DNA from: Saccharopolyspora flava
Lineage (GTDB): Bacteria; Actinomycetota; Actinomycetes; Mycobacteriales; Pseudonocardiaceae
NCBI RefSeq assembly: GCF_900116135.1
Contig: NZ_FOZX01000009.1
Span: 124,001-188,000, forward strand
Direction: 5' to 3'
Length of the DNA: 64,000 nt
The translations under genes and the position numbers were made by a program. Under the pieces are notes generated by a model. The model worked only from the letters and a program-made list of their open reading frames with translations, had not been told where the DNA came from and did not search any database. Every line of letters starts with the position of its first letter. The first letter of the stretch is position 1. Positions 56,451 through 64,000 of this stretch are shown here, one piece after another.

Positions 56451-57638
56451 TCACGACTTGCGGCGGGTCACCGAGGAGAACGACCGGGCCCCCTGACTGC
56501 CGCTGCCCCGCTGCCCGGACGAGGCCGAACCCGGTGCGCCGTAGTAGGAATCGTCGTGCCGGCCCGGCCGGTCCTTGGCCGCGCGGACCTCCCGGCCGTC
56601 GACGTCACCGCCGTCGTCGGCGTGGTCGTGCCCGTGCCCATGGCCATGTCCGTGCCCGTGGCCGTGGGACGGCAGCTGCTGGGGGATGTCGCGGTTCGGG
56701 TCGGACATGTGCCCGATCACGTCCAGCGCCTGCTGCAGATCGCGCTCGTACTTCACCACGACGTTGACGGTCTCGGCCAGCACCTCCGACCCCAGCTCCT
56801 CGGCGCCGAGGACGGCGAGAGTCCGCGCCCAGTCGATGGTTTCCGAGATCGACGGCGCCTTGCGCAGCTTGAGCTCGCGCAGCCGGCGCACCACCGTCAC
56901 CAGCTGCTCGGCCAGGTGCTCCGGCAGGCCGGTGCGCTTGGAGCGGACGATCTCCAGCTCCCGGTCGTGGTCCGGGTAGTCCAGGAACAGGTGCAGGCAG
57001 CGGCGTTTCAGCGCCGCCGACAGGTCGCGGGTGTTGTTGGAGGTCAGCACCACGTACGGCGGGGTCGCCGCGGTGTAGGTGCCGACCTCGGGCACCGACA
57101 CCTGGAACTCCGCCAGGCACTCCAGCAGCACGGCCTCCAGCGCCTCGTCGGCGCGGTCGACCTCGTCGACCAGCAGCACCGCGGGCTGCTCGCCGCGGAT
57201 GGCCTCCAGCAGCGGCCGGGCGGCCAGGAACCGGTCGGAGAAGAACACGCTGTCCTGCGCGCCGATCCGGTCGATCGCCGTGGACAGGTCCGGCGCGTCG
57301 GCGATGATCTCGCCGATCTTGTCGCGCAGCATCTGGGTGTAGAGCAGCTGCTTGCCGTAGTCCCACTCGTAGAGCGCTTTGCTCTCGTCCTGGCCCTCGT
57401 AGCACTGCAACCGCAGCAGCTTTCGCCCGGTGGCCTCCGCGAGCGTCTTGGCCAGCTCGGTCTTGCCCACCCCCGCTGGGCCTTCCAGCAGCAGCGGTTT
57501 GTCCAATCTGGACTGGAGGAAGACGGTGGTGGCCAGCCGCCGGTCGGAGATGTAGCCGTGCTCCCCGAAGCGGTTGATCACCTCCTCCACCGACTCGAAG
57601 GGCTTGTCTCCGGGCTGATCCGCGATGTCGTCGAGCAC
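56451..57638 (-). CDS. MoxR-family AAA+ ATPase with His-rich tail
   Basis: 395 residues. GTG at 57638 behind GGAGG; the longer frame to 58694 overlaps the dehydrogenase gene and is rejected. Walker A is GPAGVGKT (53-60), Walker B is VLLVDEVDRADEALEAVLL, and sensor 1 is VVLTSNNTRDLSAALKRRC. After the AAA+ module comes HGHGHGHGHGHGHDH (about 324-338), an unusually pure metal-binding-type tract, and a Gly/Ser/Arg tail. MoxR ATPases remodel client enzymes together with VWA partners. The His tract, mirrored in the VWA partner, suggests Zn or another metal is handled for the methanol dehydrogenase. Confidence 0.9.
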   Translation of the reverse strand: MLDDIADQPGDKPFESVEEVINRFGEHGYISDRRLATTVFLQSRLDKPLLLEGPAGVGKTELAKTLAEATGRKLLRLQCYEGQDESKALYEWDYGKQLLYTQMLRDKIGEIIADAPDLSTAIDRIGAQDSVFFSDRFLAARPLLEAIRGEQPAVLLVDEVDRADEALEAVLLECLAEFQVSVPEVGTYTAATPPYVVLTSNNTRDLSAALKRRCLHLFLDYPDHDRELEIVRSKRTGLPEHLAEQLVTVVRRLRELKLRKAPSISETIDWARTLAVLGAEELGSEVLAETVNVVVKYERDLQQALDVIGHMSDPNRDIPQQLPSHGHGHGHGHGHGHDHADDGGDVDGREVRAAKDRPGRHDDSYYGAPGSASSGQRGSGSQGARSFSSVTRRKS

Positions 57639-57733
57639 TGCGATACCTCCGGGATGCGAGCGGTGCTGGGTGGGAAGGCCGTGGTGCCGCACAGGTCGGA
57701 GGGGCGCGACACCACGGCCGGTCCGGGAGGGGA

Positions 57734-59026
57734 TCAGGTCAGCAGGTCGTCCAGATCCCCGGTCATGCAGTGCTCGACGACCGGGCGCACCGTGTCGAAC
57801 GTGCACTCCTTGGCGTTGCCCGGCGTGCAGGCGTCGCCGAGGACGTGGTTGGTGATGCGGTCGACGTCGGCGGCGTCGCCCTTGATCTCCTTGGAGCGCT
57901 CGTAGAACTTCGTCGGGCCCTGGCCGAGCCGGTTCTTGGAGTAGGTGTCGGCGTTGACGTCGACGAAGCGCTCGGTGATGCCCACGTCGCGCAGCAGCCG
58001 GATCGCGGCGTTGAGGGCGGCGTCGGCGGCCTGCGGCGCGGTCATGCCGTGGGTGTCGACGCCCATCGCCTCGGCGATCTCGGCGAACCGCTTGTAGGCC
58101 ACCGGCATGTTGAACGCCCACACCCGCGGCAGCGCGATGGCGTTGTTGAGCCCGTGGTGGGTGTCGTAGAAGGCGCTCACGGCGTGCGAGATCGAGTGGA
58201 TGATGCCCAGACCGCCGGAGTTGAACGCCTGCGCGGCGATGTACTGCGCGTACATCATGCCCTCGCGGCCCGGCAGGTCCTGGCCGTTCCACACCGCCTG
58301 GCGCAGGTTCTCGGCGGTCATCTTCACCGCGTGCAGCGCGTTGCCCAGCGACGGCGGGAAGTTCAGCCGCGAGACGTAGGGCTCGGAGGCGTGGGCGAGC
58401 ACGTCGAACCCGCACTGCGCGGTGTAGTCGATCGGGCAGTCGTAGTAGAGCACCGGGTCGTCGACGGCCAGCGTGGTCACCGAGTTGTCGTCGAAGGCGA
58501 CGTACTTGTGCGGGTTGTCCGGGTCGGTGGTGGTGTCGGTGATGACGTACGCCCAGGACGTCTCCGAACCCGTTCCGGCCGTGGTGGACACGGCGATGTG
58601 CGGCGGGTTCTTGGGGTTCTCCGACTTGTTGAAGCCCTCGAACTCGTTGACGTTGCGGCCGTCGTGGGCCACCGAGATCCGCGCGCCCTTGCACGCGTCG
58701 TGGGAGGAGCCGCCGCCGATGGACACGAACGAGTCGCAGGCGTTCTCCTGGTACATCGCGACGGAGTCCATCACGTTGTAGTCCTTGGGATTGGACTCGA
58801 CCTGGTCGTAGACCACGACTTCCAGGCCGTGGTAGCGCATCGACTCGACGATCTTGTGCACGATGTCGGTGCCGCGCAGGCCGGAGGTCATCACCAGGGT
58901 CTTCTTGAAGCCCAGCTTCAGGGCCTCCGGGCCGATCATCTCGTGCGAACCGGGGCCCAGCAGGGCGCGGGGGAACGGGTGGAACTCCTTGATCGGGAAC
59001 GGCTTGAGCAGCTCATCGACCTGCAT
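57734..59026 (-). CDS. mdo: NDMA-dependent (mycofactocin-linked) methanol dehydrogenase
   Basis: 430 residues from ATG at 59026. It starts MQVDELLKPFPIKEFHPFPR and carries the iron-type dehydrogenase core: FVSIGGGSSHDACKGARISV, VSTTAGTGSETSWAYVITD, and metal-ligand motifs AQCGFDVLAHASEPYVSRLN and GIIHSISHAVSAFYDTHHGL. Length and sequence match the Mno/Mdo proteins of Amycolatopsis, Rhodococcus and mycobacteria, decameric enzymes that hold NAD(P) tightly and pass electrons to mycofactocin. It oxidises methanol and other primary alcohols and can dismutate formaldehyde. It is first in an operon with moxR, VWA and methyltransferase genes. Confidence 0.93.
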   Translation of the reverse strand: MQVDELLKPFPIKEFHPFPRALLGPGSHEMIGPEALKLGFKKTLVMTSGLRGTDIVHKIVESMRYHGLEVVVYDQVESNPKDYNVMDSVAMYQENACDSFVSIGGGSSHDACKGARISVAHDGRNVNEFEGFNKSENPKNPPHIAVSTTAGTGSETSWAYVITDTTTDPDNPHKYVAFDDNSVTTLAVDDPVLYYDCPIDYTAQCGFDVLAHASEPYVSRLNFPPSLGNALHAVKMTAENLRQAVWNGQDLPGREGMMYAQYIAAQAFNSGGLGIIHSISHAVSAFYDTHHGLNNAIALPRVWAFNMPVAYKRFAEIAEAMGVDTHGMTAPQAADAALNAAIRLLRDVGITERFVDVNADTYSKNRLGQGPTKFYERSKEIKGDAADVDRITNHVLGDACTPGNAKECTFDTVRPVVEHCMTGDLDDLLT

Positions 59027-59183
59027 GTCGGTGTCCTTTCCACGCGCCTCGTCGCGCGTTGCTCTCCGGCCGGGCGGGGGAGCGGGACGTCGAACCCGCC
59101 TCTGGCCCGGAAGCTAGTGCCCCAGCTCACCCCGGGAGAACGGCAGCGGACCAAGACCCCTCGTCCGAGGCCCCAGGTCGGGA

Positions 59184-59246
59184 CGATCGGGGAGGAGCGC
59201 ACCCGTCCGATCGGTCAGGTAGCCCGGCTGCCGCCCGTTCGATCGG
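59184..59246. promoter_or_regulatory. Divergent mdo-mftD promoter region with three CGATCGG sites
   Basis: In the 284-base gap between divergent mdo and mftD, CGATCGG occurs at 59184, 59208 and 59240 (spacings 24 and 32). The regular spacing suggests a regulator array, possibly for the nearby response regulator. CGATCG is a common short palindrome in GC-rich DNA, so the call is tentative. Confidence 0.35.
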
Positions 59247-59310
59247 AGGGGACGTTGGTGGACCGCTCGCACGGTGCCGCCGAGGTCCGCGGGCCCTAGC
59301 GTGGTGCGGC

Positions 59311-60471
59311 ATGGCGGAGTGGTTCGAAACAGTGGCGGAGGCGCATCGGCGCGCCCGCAGGCGACTGCCCCGGTCGGTCTACCTGGCGCTGGTGGCCGGC
59401 AGCGAACGCGGATCCACGCTGGAGGACAACATCCGGGCCTTCGGCGAGCTCGGCTTCGCCCCGCGCGTGGCGGACCTGCCCGCCGAGCGGGACATGGCCA
59501 CGACGGTGCTGGGCCAGGAGCTGTCACTGCCGGTGCTGGTGTCCCCGACCGGGGTGCAGGCCGTTCACCCGGAGGGTGAGGTCGCGGTGGCCCGGGCCGC
59601 GGCGGAGGCGGGCACGGCGATCGGGCTGTCGTCGTTCGCCAGCCGCGCCGTCGAGGACGTCGCCGAGGCCAACCCGAAGACGTTCTTCCAGGTGTACTGG
59701 GTGGGCGACCGGGAGAAGGTGCTGGCCCGCGCCGAGCGCGCCCGCGCGGCCGGGGCGAAGGGGCTCATCGTCACCCTCGACTGGTGCTTCGCCACCGGGC
59801 GCGATTGGGGCAGCCCGCCGATCCCGGAGAAGCTTGACCTGCGCACCAAGCTGAGCTTCGCCCCGCAGGGGCTGCTGCGGCCGCGATGGCTGAGCGGGTT
59901 CCTCCGGCACGGGCTGCCGGACCTGACCACGCCGAACATGGTGCCGCGCGGCCAGGCCGCCCCGACGTTCTTCGGCGCCTACGGCGAGTGGATGTTCACC
60001 CCGCCTCCCACCTGGGAGGACATCGCCTGGCTGCGGGAGCGCTGGGGCGGGCCGTTCATGATCAAGGGCGTCACGCATCCCGACGACGCCCGCCGCGCCC
60101 GCGACATCGGCGCCACCGCGATCTCGGTGTCCAACCACGGCGGCAACAACCTCGATTCGACGCCGGCGACGATCCGGTTGCTGCCTGCGATCGCCGAGGC
60201 CGTCGGCGGGGACGTCGAGGTGCTGCTCGACGGCGGCGTCCGCCGCGGCAGCGACGTCGTCAAGGCCCTCGCCCTCGGCGCCCGCGCCGTCCTCATCGGA
60301 CGCGCCTACCTCTGGGGCCTGGCCGCCGAAGGCCAAGCCGGAGTCCGCAACGTCTTCGACATCCTGCGAAGCGGCATCGACTCCTCCCTCCTCGCCTTGG
60401 CGCGCCCCTCAATCCACGACCTCACCCCGGAAGACCTCCTCATCCCAGCGGGTTTCACCCGGAAACCCTGA
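59311..60471 (+). CDS. mftD: Pre-mycofactocin synthase MftD (FMN-dependent dehydrogenase family)
   Basis: 386 residues from ATG at 59311; the longer frame to 59059 is rejected. It opens MAEWFETVAEAHRRARRRLP, then RSVYLALVAGSERGSTLEDN, and contains VLVSPTGVQAVHPEGEVAVA, FFGAYGEWMFTPPPTWEDIA, SNHGGNNLDSTPATIRLLPA and VLLDGGVRRGSDVVKALALG. These match MftD closely from memory. It is a lactate-oxidase-like flavoprotein that converts the cyclic mycofactocin precursor to the redox-active alpha-keto amide form. It is usually inside the mftABCDEF cluster; here it stands alone, divergent from mdo. The remaining mft genes must be elsewhere. Confidence 0.9.
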   Translation: MAEWFETVAEAHRRARRRLPRSVYLALVAGSERGSTLEDNIRAFGELGFAPRVADLPAERDMATTVLGQELSLPVLVSPTGVQAVHPEGEVAVARAAAEAGTAIGLSSFASRAVEDVAEANPKTFFQVYWVGDREKVLARAERARAAGAKGLIVTLDWCFATGRDWGSPPIPEKLDLRTKLSFAPQGLLRPRWLSGFLRHGLPDLTTPNMVPRGQAAPTFFGAYGEWMFTPPPTWEDIAWLRERWGGPFMIKGVTHPDDARRARDIGATAISVSNHGGNNLDSTPATIRLLPAIAEAVGGDVEVLLDGGVRRGSDVVKALALGARAVLIGRAYLWGLAAEGQAGVRNVFDILRSGIDSSLLALARPSIHDLTPEDLLIPAGFTRKP

Positions 60472-60509
60472 TCGGGAGGTCCGGTGACGGTGTCATCGGT
60501 GGTTGGCAG

Positions 60510-60585
60510 TGGACAGTTTTAGCCATAATCACCCATGATCAATGTCCGAATTGTCCGGACAGTTATGGCTAAAACTGTCCCCTGG
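60510..60585. repeat. Inverted repeat element B, copy 2 (between mftD and gntP ends)
   Basis: Arms GACAGTTTTAGCCATAA and TTATGGCTAAAACTGTC enclose an interior sharing ACCCATGATCAATGTCC with the copy at 29990. The outer G-C pair of copy 1 is A-T here on both arms. Confidence 0.88.
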
Positions 60586-60597
60586 TGACCCACGACG

Positions 60598-60628
60598 GCG
60601 GCGCCCCTCCCGATGGGAAGGGCGCCGC
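60598..60628 (-). terminator. Hairpin after the gntP gene
   Basis: A stem GCGGCGCCC / GGGCGCCGC with an inner TCCC / GGGA pair set and a short GAT loop, 13 bases after the gntP stop on the minus strand. Confidence 0.65.
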
Positions 60629-60641
60629 GCTCCGAGCGGGG

Positions 60642-62084
60642 TCAGGTGAGGGCGAGGAGTGCGCTGAGGGCGGCGGCGATGAGGAAGGCCGTGCCTCCCA
60701 TGAACGTCTCCATGAGGGTCCAGGTCTTGAGGGTGGTCCTGATGTCGAGGTCCATGTAGCGGTTGAACAGCCAGAAACCCGAGTCGTTGACGTGGGACAG
60801 GACCGTGCCTCCCGCGGCGACCGCGACCACCACCAGGGCGATCTCCGGCTGCGTCAGGCCGAGCTCGTGGATCAGCGGGGCCACGATCGGCGCCGTCGTC
60901 ACGATCGCCACCGTCTTCGAGCCCAGCGCCACGCGCAACGCGGTGGCGATCAGGAACGCCAGCAGCACCACCGGCAGCGACGTCTGACCCAGCAGGTCCG
61001 CCAGCGCCGCACCGGCGCCGGTGGCCTCCAGGACCGCGCCGAACACGCCGCCCGCACCGGTCACCAGCAGCACCAGCGCCACCGGTCCCAGCGAGGCCGA
61101 CGCGGCCTTCTCGATGCGCTCCATCGAGAACCCGCCGCGCAGGCCCAGCACCCAGAACGAGGCCAGCGTCGCGATCGTCAGCGCGATGACCGGGGCGCCG
61201 ACGAACGTCAGCACGTCGCGGAACGCGCCCTCCGGCAGCACGACCTCGGCGAAGGTGTTGAGCATGATCAGCACGACCGGCAGCAGGATCACGCCGACGG
61301 TCACGCCCAGCGACGGCGGTGCCTTGGTCGTCACGCCACCACCGGTTCCGGCCTGCTCCTCGGCCTCGCCGAGCTGCTGCGCGGGAACCGGGGTGCCCAG
61401 CCGGTCGCCGATGCGGGTGCCGAACAGGTACGCCCCGACGAACCAGGCGGGAAGACCGCAGACCAGGCCCATGATCGTCACCCAGCCCAGGTTCGCGCCG
61501 AGCAGACCGGCCGCGGCCACCGGGCCCGGGTGCGGAGGCAGCACCGCGTGCATGATCGCCAGGCCGCCGACGGCGGGCAGCGCGATGCTGATCACCGACC
61601 GTCCGGAGCGCTGCGCGACCGAGTAGATCAGCGGCAGCAGGATGATGAACCCGACGTCGAAGAACACCGGGATGCCGAAGATCAGCGCGGTCACCCCGAC
61701 CGCCAGCGGAGCCCGGCGCTCCCCGAAGGCGGCGAGCAGGCGTCCGGACAGCACCTCGGCCGCGCCGGACTCCTGGATCAACCGGCCGAGCATGGCGCCC
61801 AGCGCCACGATGATGGCGATCTCGCCGAGGGTCTCGCCCATCCCGTCCTCGAGCAGTCCCGGGATCTCGGCGGGGCTGATGCCGGCCACGGCCGCCACCA
61901 CGACGCTGACCACCAGCAGCGCCACGAACGCGTGCAGCTTCGCCTTCATCACCAGCAGCAGGAGCAGCGCGATCCCACCCACCACCAGCACCAGCAGGGC
62001 CCACGGCGGCAGGCTCCAAGCCCGCTCACCCGCGGCCGACGACGTCGCGCTCAAGAAGTCCACAGCAGATCCGACAGGCATCAT
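60642..62084 (-). CDS. GntP-family gluconate/sugar-acid permease
   Basis: 480 residues from the first of two adjacent ATGs at 62084, six bases after GGAGG. About 12-14 hydrophobic segments are visible. GntP family blocks include FGIPVFFDVGFIILLPLIYS, VGGLAIMHAVLPPHPGPVAA, and SHVNDSGFWLFNRYMDLDIR near the C-terminus. It imports gluconate-like sugar acids by proton symport. Downstream of glucarate dehydratase it most likely carries D-glucarate or a related aldarate. A repeat array separates it from gudD. Confidence 0.9.
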   Translation of the reverse strand: MMPVGSAVDFLSATSSAAGERAWSLPPWALLVLVVGGIALLLLLVMKAKLHAFVALLVVSVVVAAVAGISPAEIPGLLEDGMGETLGEIAIIVALGAMLGRLIQESGAAEVLSGRLLAAFGERRAPLAVGVTALIFGIPVFFDVGFIILLPLIYSVAQRSGRSVISIALPAVGGLAIMHAVLPPHPGPVAAAGLLGANLGWVTIMGLVCGLPAWFVGAYLFGTRIGDRLGTPVPAQQLGEAEEQAGTGGGVTTKAPPSLGVTVGVILLPVVLIMLNTFAEVVLPEGAFRDVLTFVGAPVIALTIATLASFWVLGLRGGFSMERIEKAASASLGPVALVLLVTGAGGVFGAVLEATGAGAALADLLGQTSLPVVLLAFLIATALRVALGSKTVAIVTTAPIVAPLIHELGLTQPEIALVVVAVAAGGTVLSHVNDSGFWLFNRYMDLDIRTTLKTWTLMETFMGGTAFLIAAALSALLALT

Positions 62085-62123
62085 TGCCTTCCTCCTCCCA
62101 CCACCCACCCCCACCCGATCAGG

Positions 62124-62207
62124 CCCTCAAGTTAAAAACCGCGGTATTCGTCCCGACAAAAACCGCGGTATTCGACCGGTCGAAAACCCCGGTATTTGAC
62201 TTGAGGG
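62124..62207. repeat. Three-unit tandem repeat bounded by inverted repeats, upstream of gntP
   Basis: Units beginning at 62134, 62158 and 62182 (AAAAACCGCGGTATTCG, the same again, and GAAAACCCCGGTATTTG) recur every 24 bases. CCCTCAAGT (62124) and ACTTGAGGG (62199) bracket the block, and TTCGACCGGTCGAA (62171-62184) is a perfect palindrome within it. It lies between gudD and the gntP start. It could be an operator array for a sugar-acid regulator or a complex terminator. Confidence 0.8.
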
Positions 62208-62236
62208 GTCCGATCGGGTGGATCGGGGTGGGGTTT

Positions 62237-63559
62237 TCAGGGGCGGTCGAGGGCGGGGCGCTTGGGGTCGAAGGTCCAGTTCGGGATGAGGTGGTGCATG
62301 GCCGCGGCGTCGTCGCGGGAGCCGAGGCCGTGGTGGAGGTAGAGGTCGTGGGCTTCGGCGACGCGGTCCTCGTCGAGTTCGACGCCGAGGCCGGGGGTTG
62401 TGGGGGCAGGAAGGCGGCCTTCGGTGATCTGCAGGGGGTTTCGGGTGAGGCGCTGGCCGTCCTGCCAGATCCAGTGGGTGTCGATCGCGGTGATCTCGCC
62501 CGGGGCCGCGGCGGCGACGTGGGTGAACATCGCCAGCGAGACGTCGAAGTGGTTGTTGGAGTGCGAACCCCACGTCAGACCCCAGTCGTGGCAGAACTGC
62601 GCCACCCGCACCGACCCGCTCATGGTCCAGAAGTGCGGGTCGGCCAGCGGGATGTCCACCGCGCCCGCCCGGACCGCGTGACCCAGCTGCCGCCAGTCGG
62701 TGGCGATCATGTTGGTCGCGGTGGGAAGCCCGGTGGCGCGGCGGAACTCCGCCATCGTCTCCCGCCCCGAGTAGCCGCCCTCGCCGCCGCACGGGTCCTC
62801 GGCGTAGGCGAGCGCGTCGCGCAACGAGCGGCCGACCTCGATCGCCTCCGGCAGCGACCAGCAACCGTTGGGGTCCAGGGTGATTCGCGCGTCGGGGAAC
62901 CGCTCGGCCAGCGCGGTGACCGCCTCGGCCTCCTCGCGGGCGGGCAGCACACCGCCCTTGAGCTTGAAGTCGCGGAACCCGTAGCGCTCGCGGGCCGCCT
63001 CGGCCAGCCGCACCACCGCCTCCGGTGTCAGCGCCTCCTCGTGCCGCAACCGCGACCAGTCGTCGCCGTCGCCGGGAGCCTGGTAGGGCAGGCCGGTCCT
63101 GGTGCGGTCGCCGACGAAGAACAGGTAGCCCAGCACCGGCACCTCGGCCCGCTGCTGCCCGTCGCCGAGCAGCTCGGCCACCGGCACGCCCAGGTGCTTG
63201 CCCAGCAGGTCCTGCATCGCCGACTCGATCGCGGTCACCGCGTGCACGGTGACCCGCAGGTCGAAGGTCTGCGCGCCGCGCCCGCCGGAGTCCCGGTCGG
63301 CGAAGCGCGCGTGCACCTCCCGCAGCACCGAGCGCAACCGCGCCACCGGCTGCCCGACGACCAGCTCCGCCGACTCCTCCAGCGTCCGGCGGATCGGCTC
63401 ACCGCCGGGCACCTCGCCGACCCCGGTGCGCCCCTCGGAATCGGTGAGCACCAGCAGGTTCCGGGTGAAGAACGGCGCATGCGCGCCGCTGAGGTTGAGC
63501 AGCATGCTGTCGTGCCCGGCGACCGGGATGACGCGCAGCTGCGAGATCACGGGTGTCAT
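62237..63559 (-). CDS. gudD: D-glucarate dehydratase (enolase superfamily)
   Basis: 440 residues, normal for GudD (about 440-450). ATG at 63559. Superfamily motifs: [20 protein letters not shown] (the KxK-type catalytic region), [20 protein letters not shown] (metal Asp), [20 protein letters not shown] (metal Glu), [20 protein letters not shown], and [19 protein letters not shown] (catalytic His). It dehydrates D-glucarate (and L-idarate) to 5-keto-4-deoxy-D-glucarate, the substrate of the dehydratase encoded 58 bases upstream. Confidence 0.94.
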   Translation of the reverse strand: MTPVISQLRVIPVAGHDSMLLNLSGAHAPFFTRNLLVLTDSEGRTGVGEVPGGEPIRRTLEESAELVVGQPVARLRSVLREVHARFADRDSGGRGAQTFDLRVTVHAVTAIESAMQDLLGKHLGVPVAELLGDGQQRAEVPVLGYLFFVGDRTRTGLPYQAPGDGDDWSRLRHEEALTPEAVVRLAEAARERYGFRDFKLKGGVLPAREEAEAVTALAERFPDARITLDPNGCWSLPEAIEVGRSLRDALAYAEDPCGGEGGYSGRETMAEFRRATGLPTATNMIATDWRQLGHAVRAGAVDIPLADPHFWTMSGSVRVAQFCHDWGLTWGSHSNNHFDVSLAMFTHVAAAAPGEITAIDTHWIWQDGQRLTRNPLQITEGRLPAPTTPGLGVELDEDRVAEAHDLYLHHGLGSRDDAAAMHHLIPNWTFDPKRPALDRP

Positions 63560-63617
63560 GGGGCTCCCAGTGCTCAGTGCCTGCCGGGCACGCCGTCAGG
63601 GGATCGGGGACTGGCGC

Positions 63618-64000
63618 TCACGCCTCCGGGACGCGGTCGATCAGGTCGGTCAGCAGCCGCATCTCGGTGTCGTCGAGGTCGGTCAGCGGCGCGCGGACCG
63701 GACCCGCCGGGCGGCCGATGGCGCGCACACCCGCCTTGACGATGCTCACCGCGTAGCCGGCGCTGCGGTTGCGGATGTCGCAGTAGGGCAGGACGAACTC
63801 GTCGAGGTAGCGGTACACGGTGGCCCGGTCGCGTGCGCGGACCGCGTTGTAGAAGCGCACCGCGAACTCGGGCACGAAGTTGTACATCGCCGAGGAGTAG
63901 GTCGTCACGCCCATCTCCAGGTAGGGCAGCGCGAACGTCTCGGCGGTGGGCAGGCCGCCGACGTAGGTCAGGCGGTCGCCGACGCGGGAGTAGATGCGGG
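63618..64000 (-). CDS. kdgD: 5-dehydro-4-deoxyglucarate dehydratase, C-terminal part (5' end beyond window)
   Basis: About 127 C-terminal codons; the frame is open to the window edge, so the start lies outside. The visible part ([60 protein letters not shown]) is the end of a DapA/NAL-type barrel. [10 protein letters not shown] is characteristic of KdgD, which converts 5-keto-4-deoxyglucarate to 2-oxoglutarate semialdehyde with loss of water and CO2. Next to gudD and a GntP permease it completes the first steps of glucarate use. Confidence 0.88.
   Translation of the reverse strand, partial: RIYSRVGDRLTYVGGLPTAETFALPYLEMGVTTYSSAMYNFVPEFAVRFYNAVRARDRATVYRYLDEFVLPYCDIRNRSAGYAVSIVKAGVRAIGRPAGPVRAPLTDLDDTEMRLLTDLIDRVPEA

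Overview
The window is high-GC (about 70% where I counted), densely packed DNA with GTG/TTG starts, GGAGG ribosome sites and stop/start overlaps. Gene content fits an actinomycete of the Pseudonocardiales; Saccharopolyspora is my best guess, inferred from gene types only. I saw no rRNA, tRNA, CRISPR array, transposase or integrase.

1-26.8 kb (all minus strand): an extracellular/cytoplasmic contractile injection system (eCIS, phage-tail-like) operon, running right to left. In order it encodes sheath, tube, a zinc-ribbon-like protein, a Pro-rich protein, a DUF4255 cap/terminator, an AAA+ ATPase, a small protein, a 2355-residue DUF4157 protein, a small AT-rich gene, a CIS-tube-domain protein, a LysM/gp53-like protein, the hub, the spike, a PAAR-like tip, gp25, two baseplate J-like proteins, a tail protein with a beta-helix-like C-terminus and a DUF6519 protein cut by the window edge. 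The giant protein ends in what looks like a polymorphic-toxin nuclease domain. That 3' end and the next gene (a likely immunity protein) are clearly poorer in GC than everything around them. This looks like an exchangeable toxin/immunity cassette built into an injection-system operon.

27.2-33.9 kb: two convergent B12-independent enzymes, metE (+) and nrdAB (-), each behind a cobalamin riboswitch. The two riboswitches are near-identical and both carry the same palindromic element. 33.9-36.8 kb: a rifamycin monooxygenase gene (rox) with a perfect rifamycin-associated element upstream, a VOC protein and an SDR. 36.8-40.8 kb: a GntR regulator, a MHS-type transporter, a split transketolase and the SDR, forming a sugar-type catabolic operon with visible operators.

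41.0-60.5 kb: a C1, alcohol and aromatic-methoxyl region. It holds gcoR-gcoAB (guaiacol O-demethylase P450 and reductase, releasing formaldehyde), a frameshifted cholesterol-oxidase gene with a TetR regulator, and a GAF regulator divergent from an ExaC-type aldehyde dehydrogenase plus DUF779. An iron-type alcohol dehydrogenase follows with a histidine kinase and response regulator. Convergent to these is the operon mdo (NDMA-dependent, mycofactocin-linked methanol dehydrogenase), a MoxR ATPase, a VWA protein and a probable MftM methyltransferase. mftD is divergent from mdo.

60.6-64.0 kb: D-glucarate catabolism (kdgD, partial; gudD; GntP permease). Two families of short palindromic repeats recur at convergent gene ends and, for one family, inside the riboswitches. 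Both show compensatory base changes between copies.
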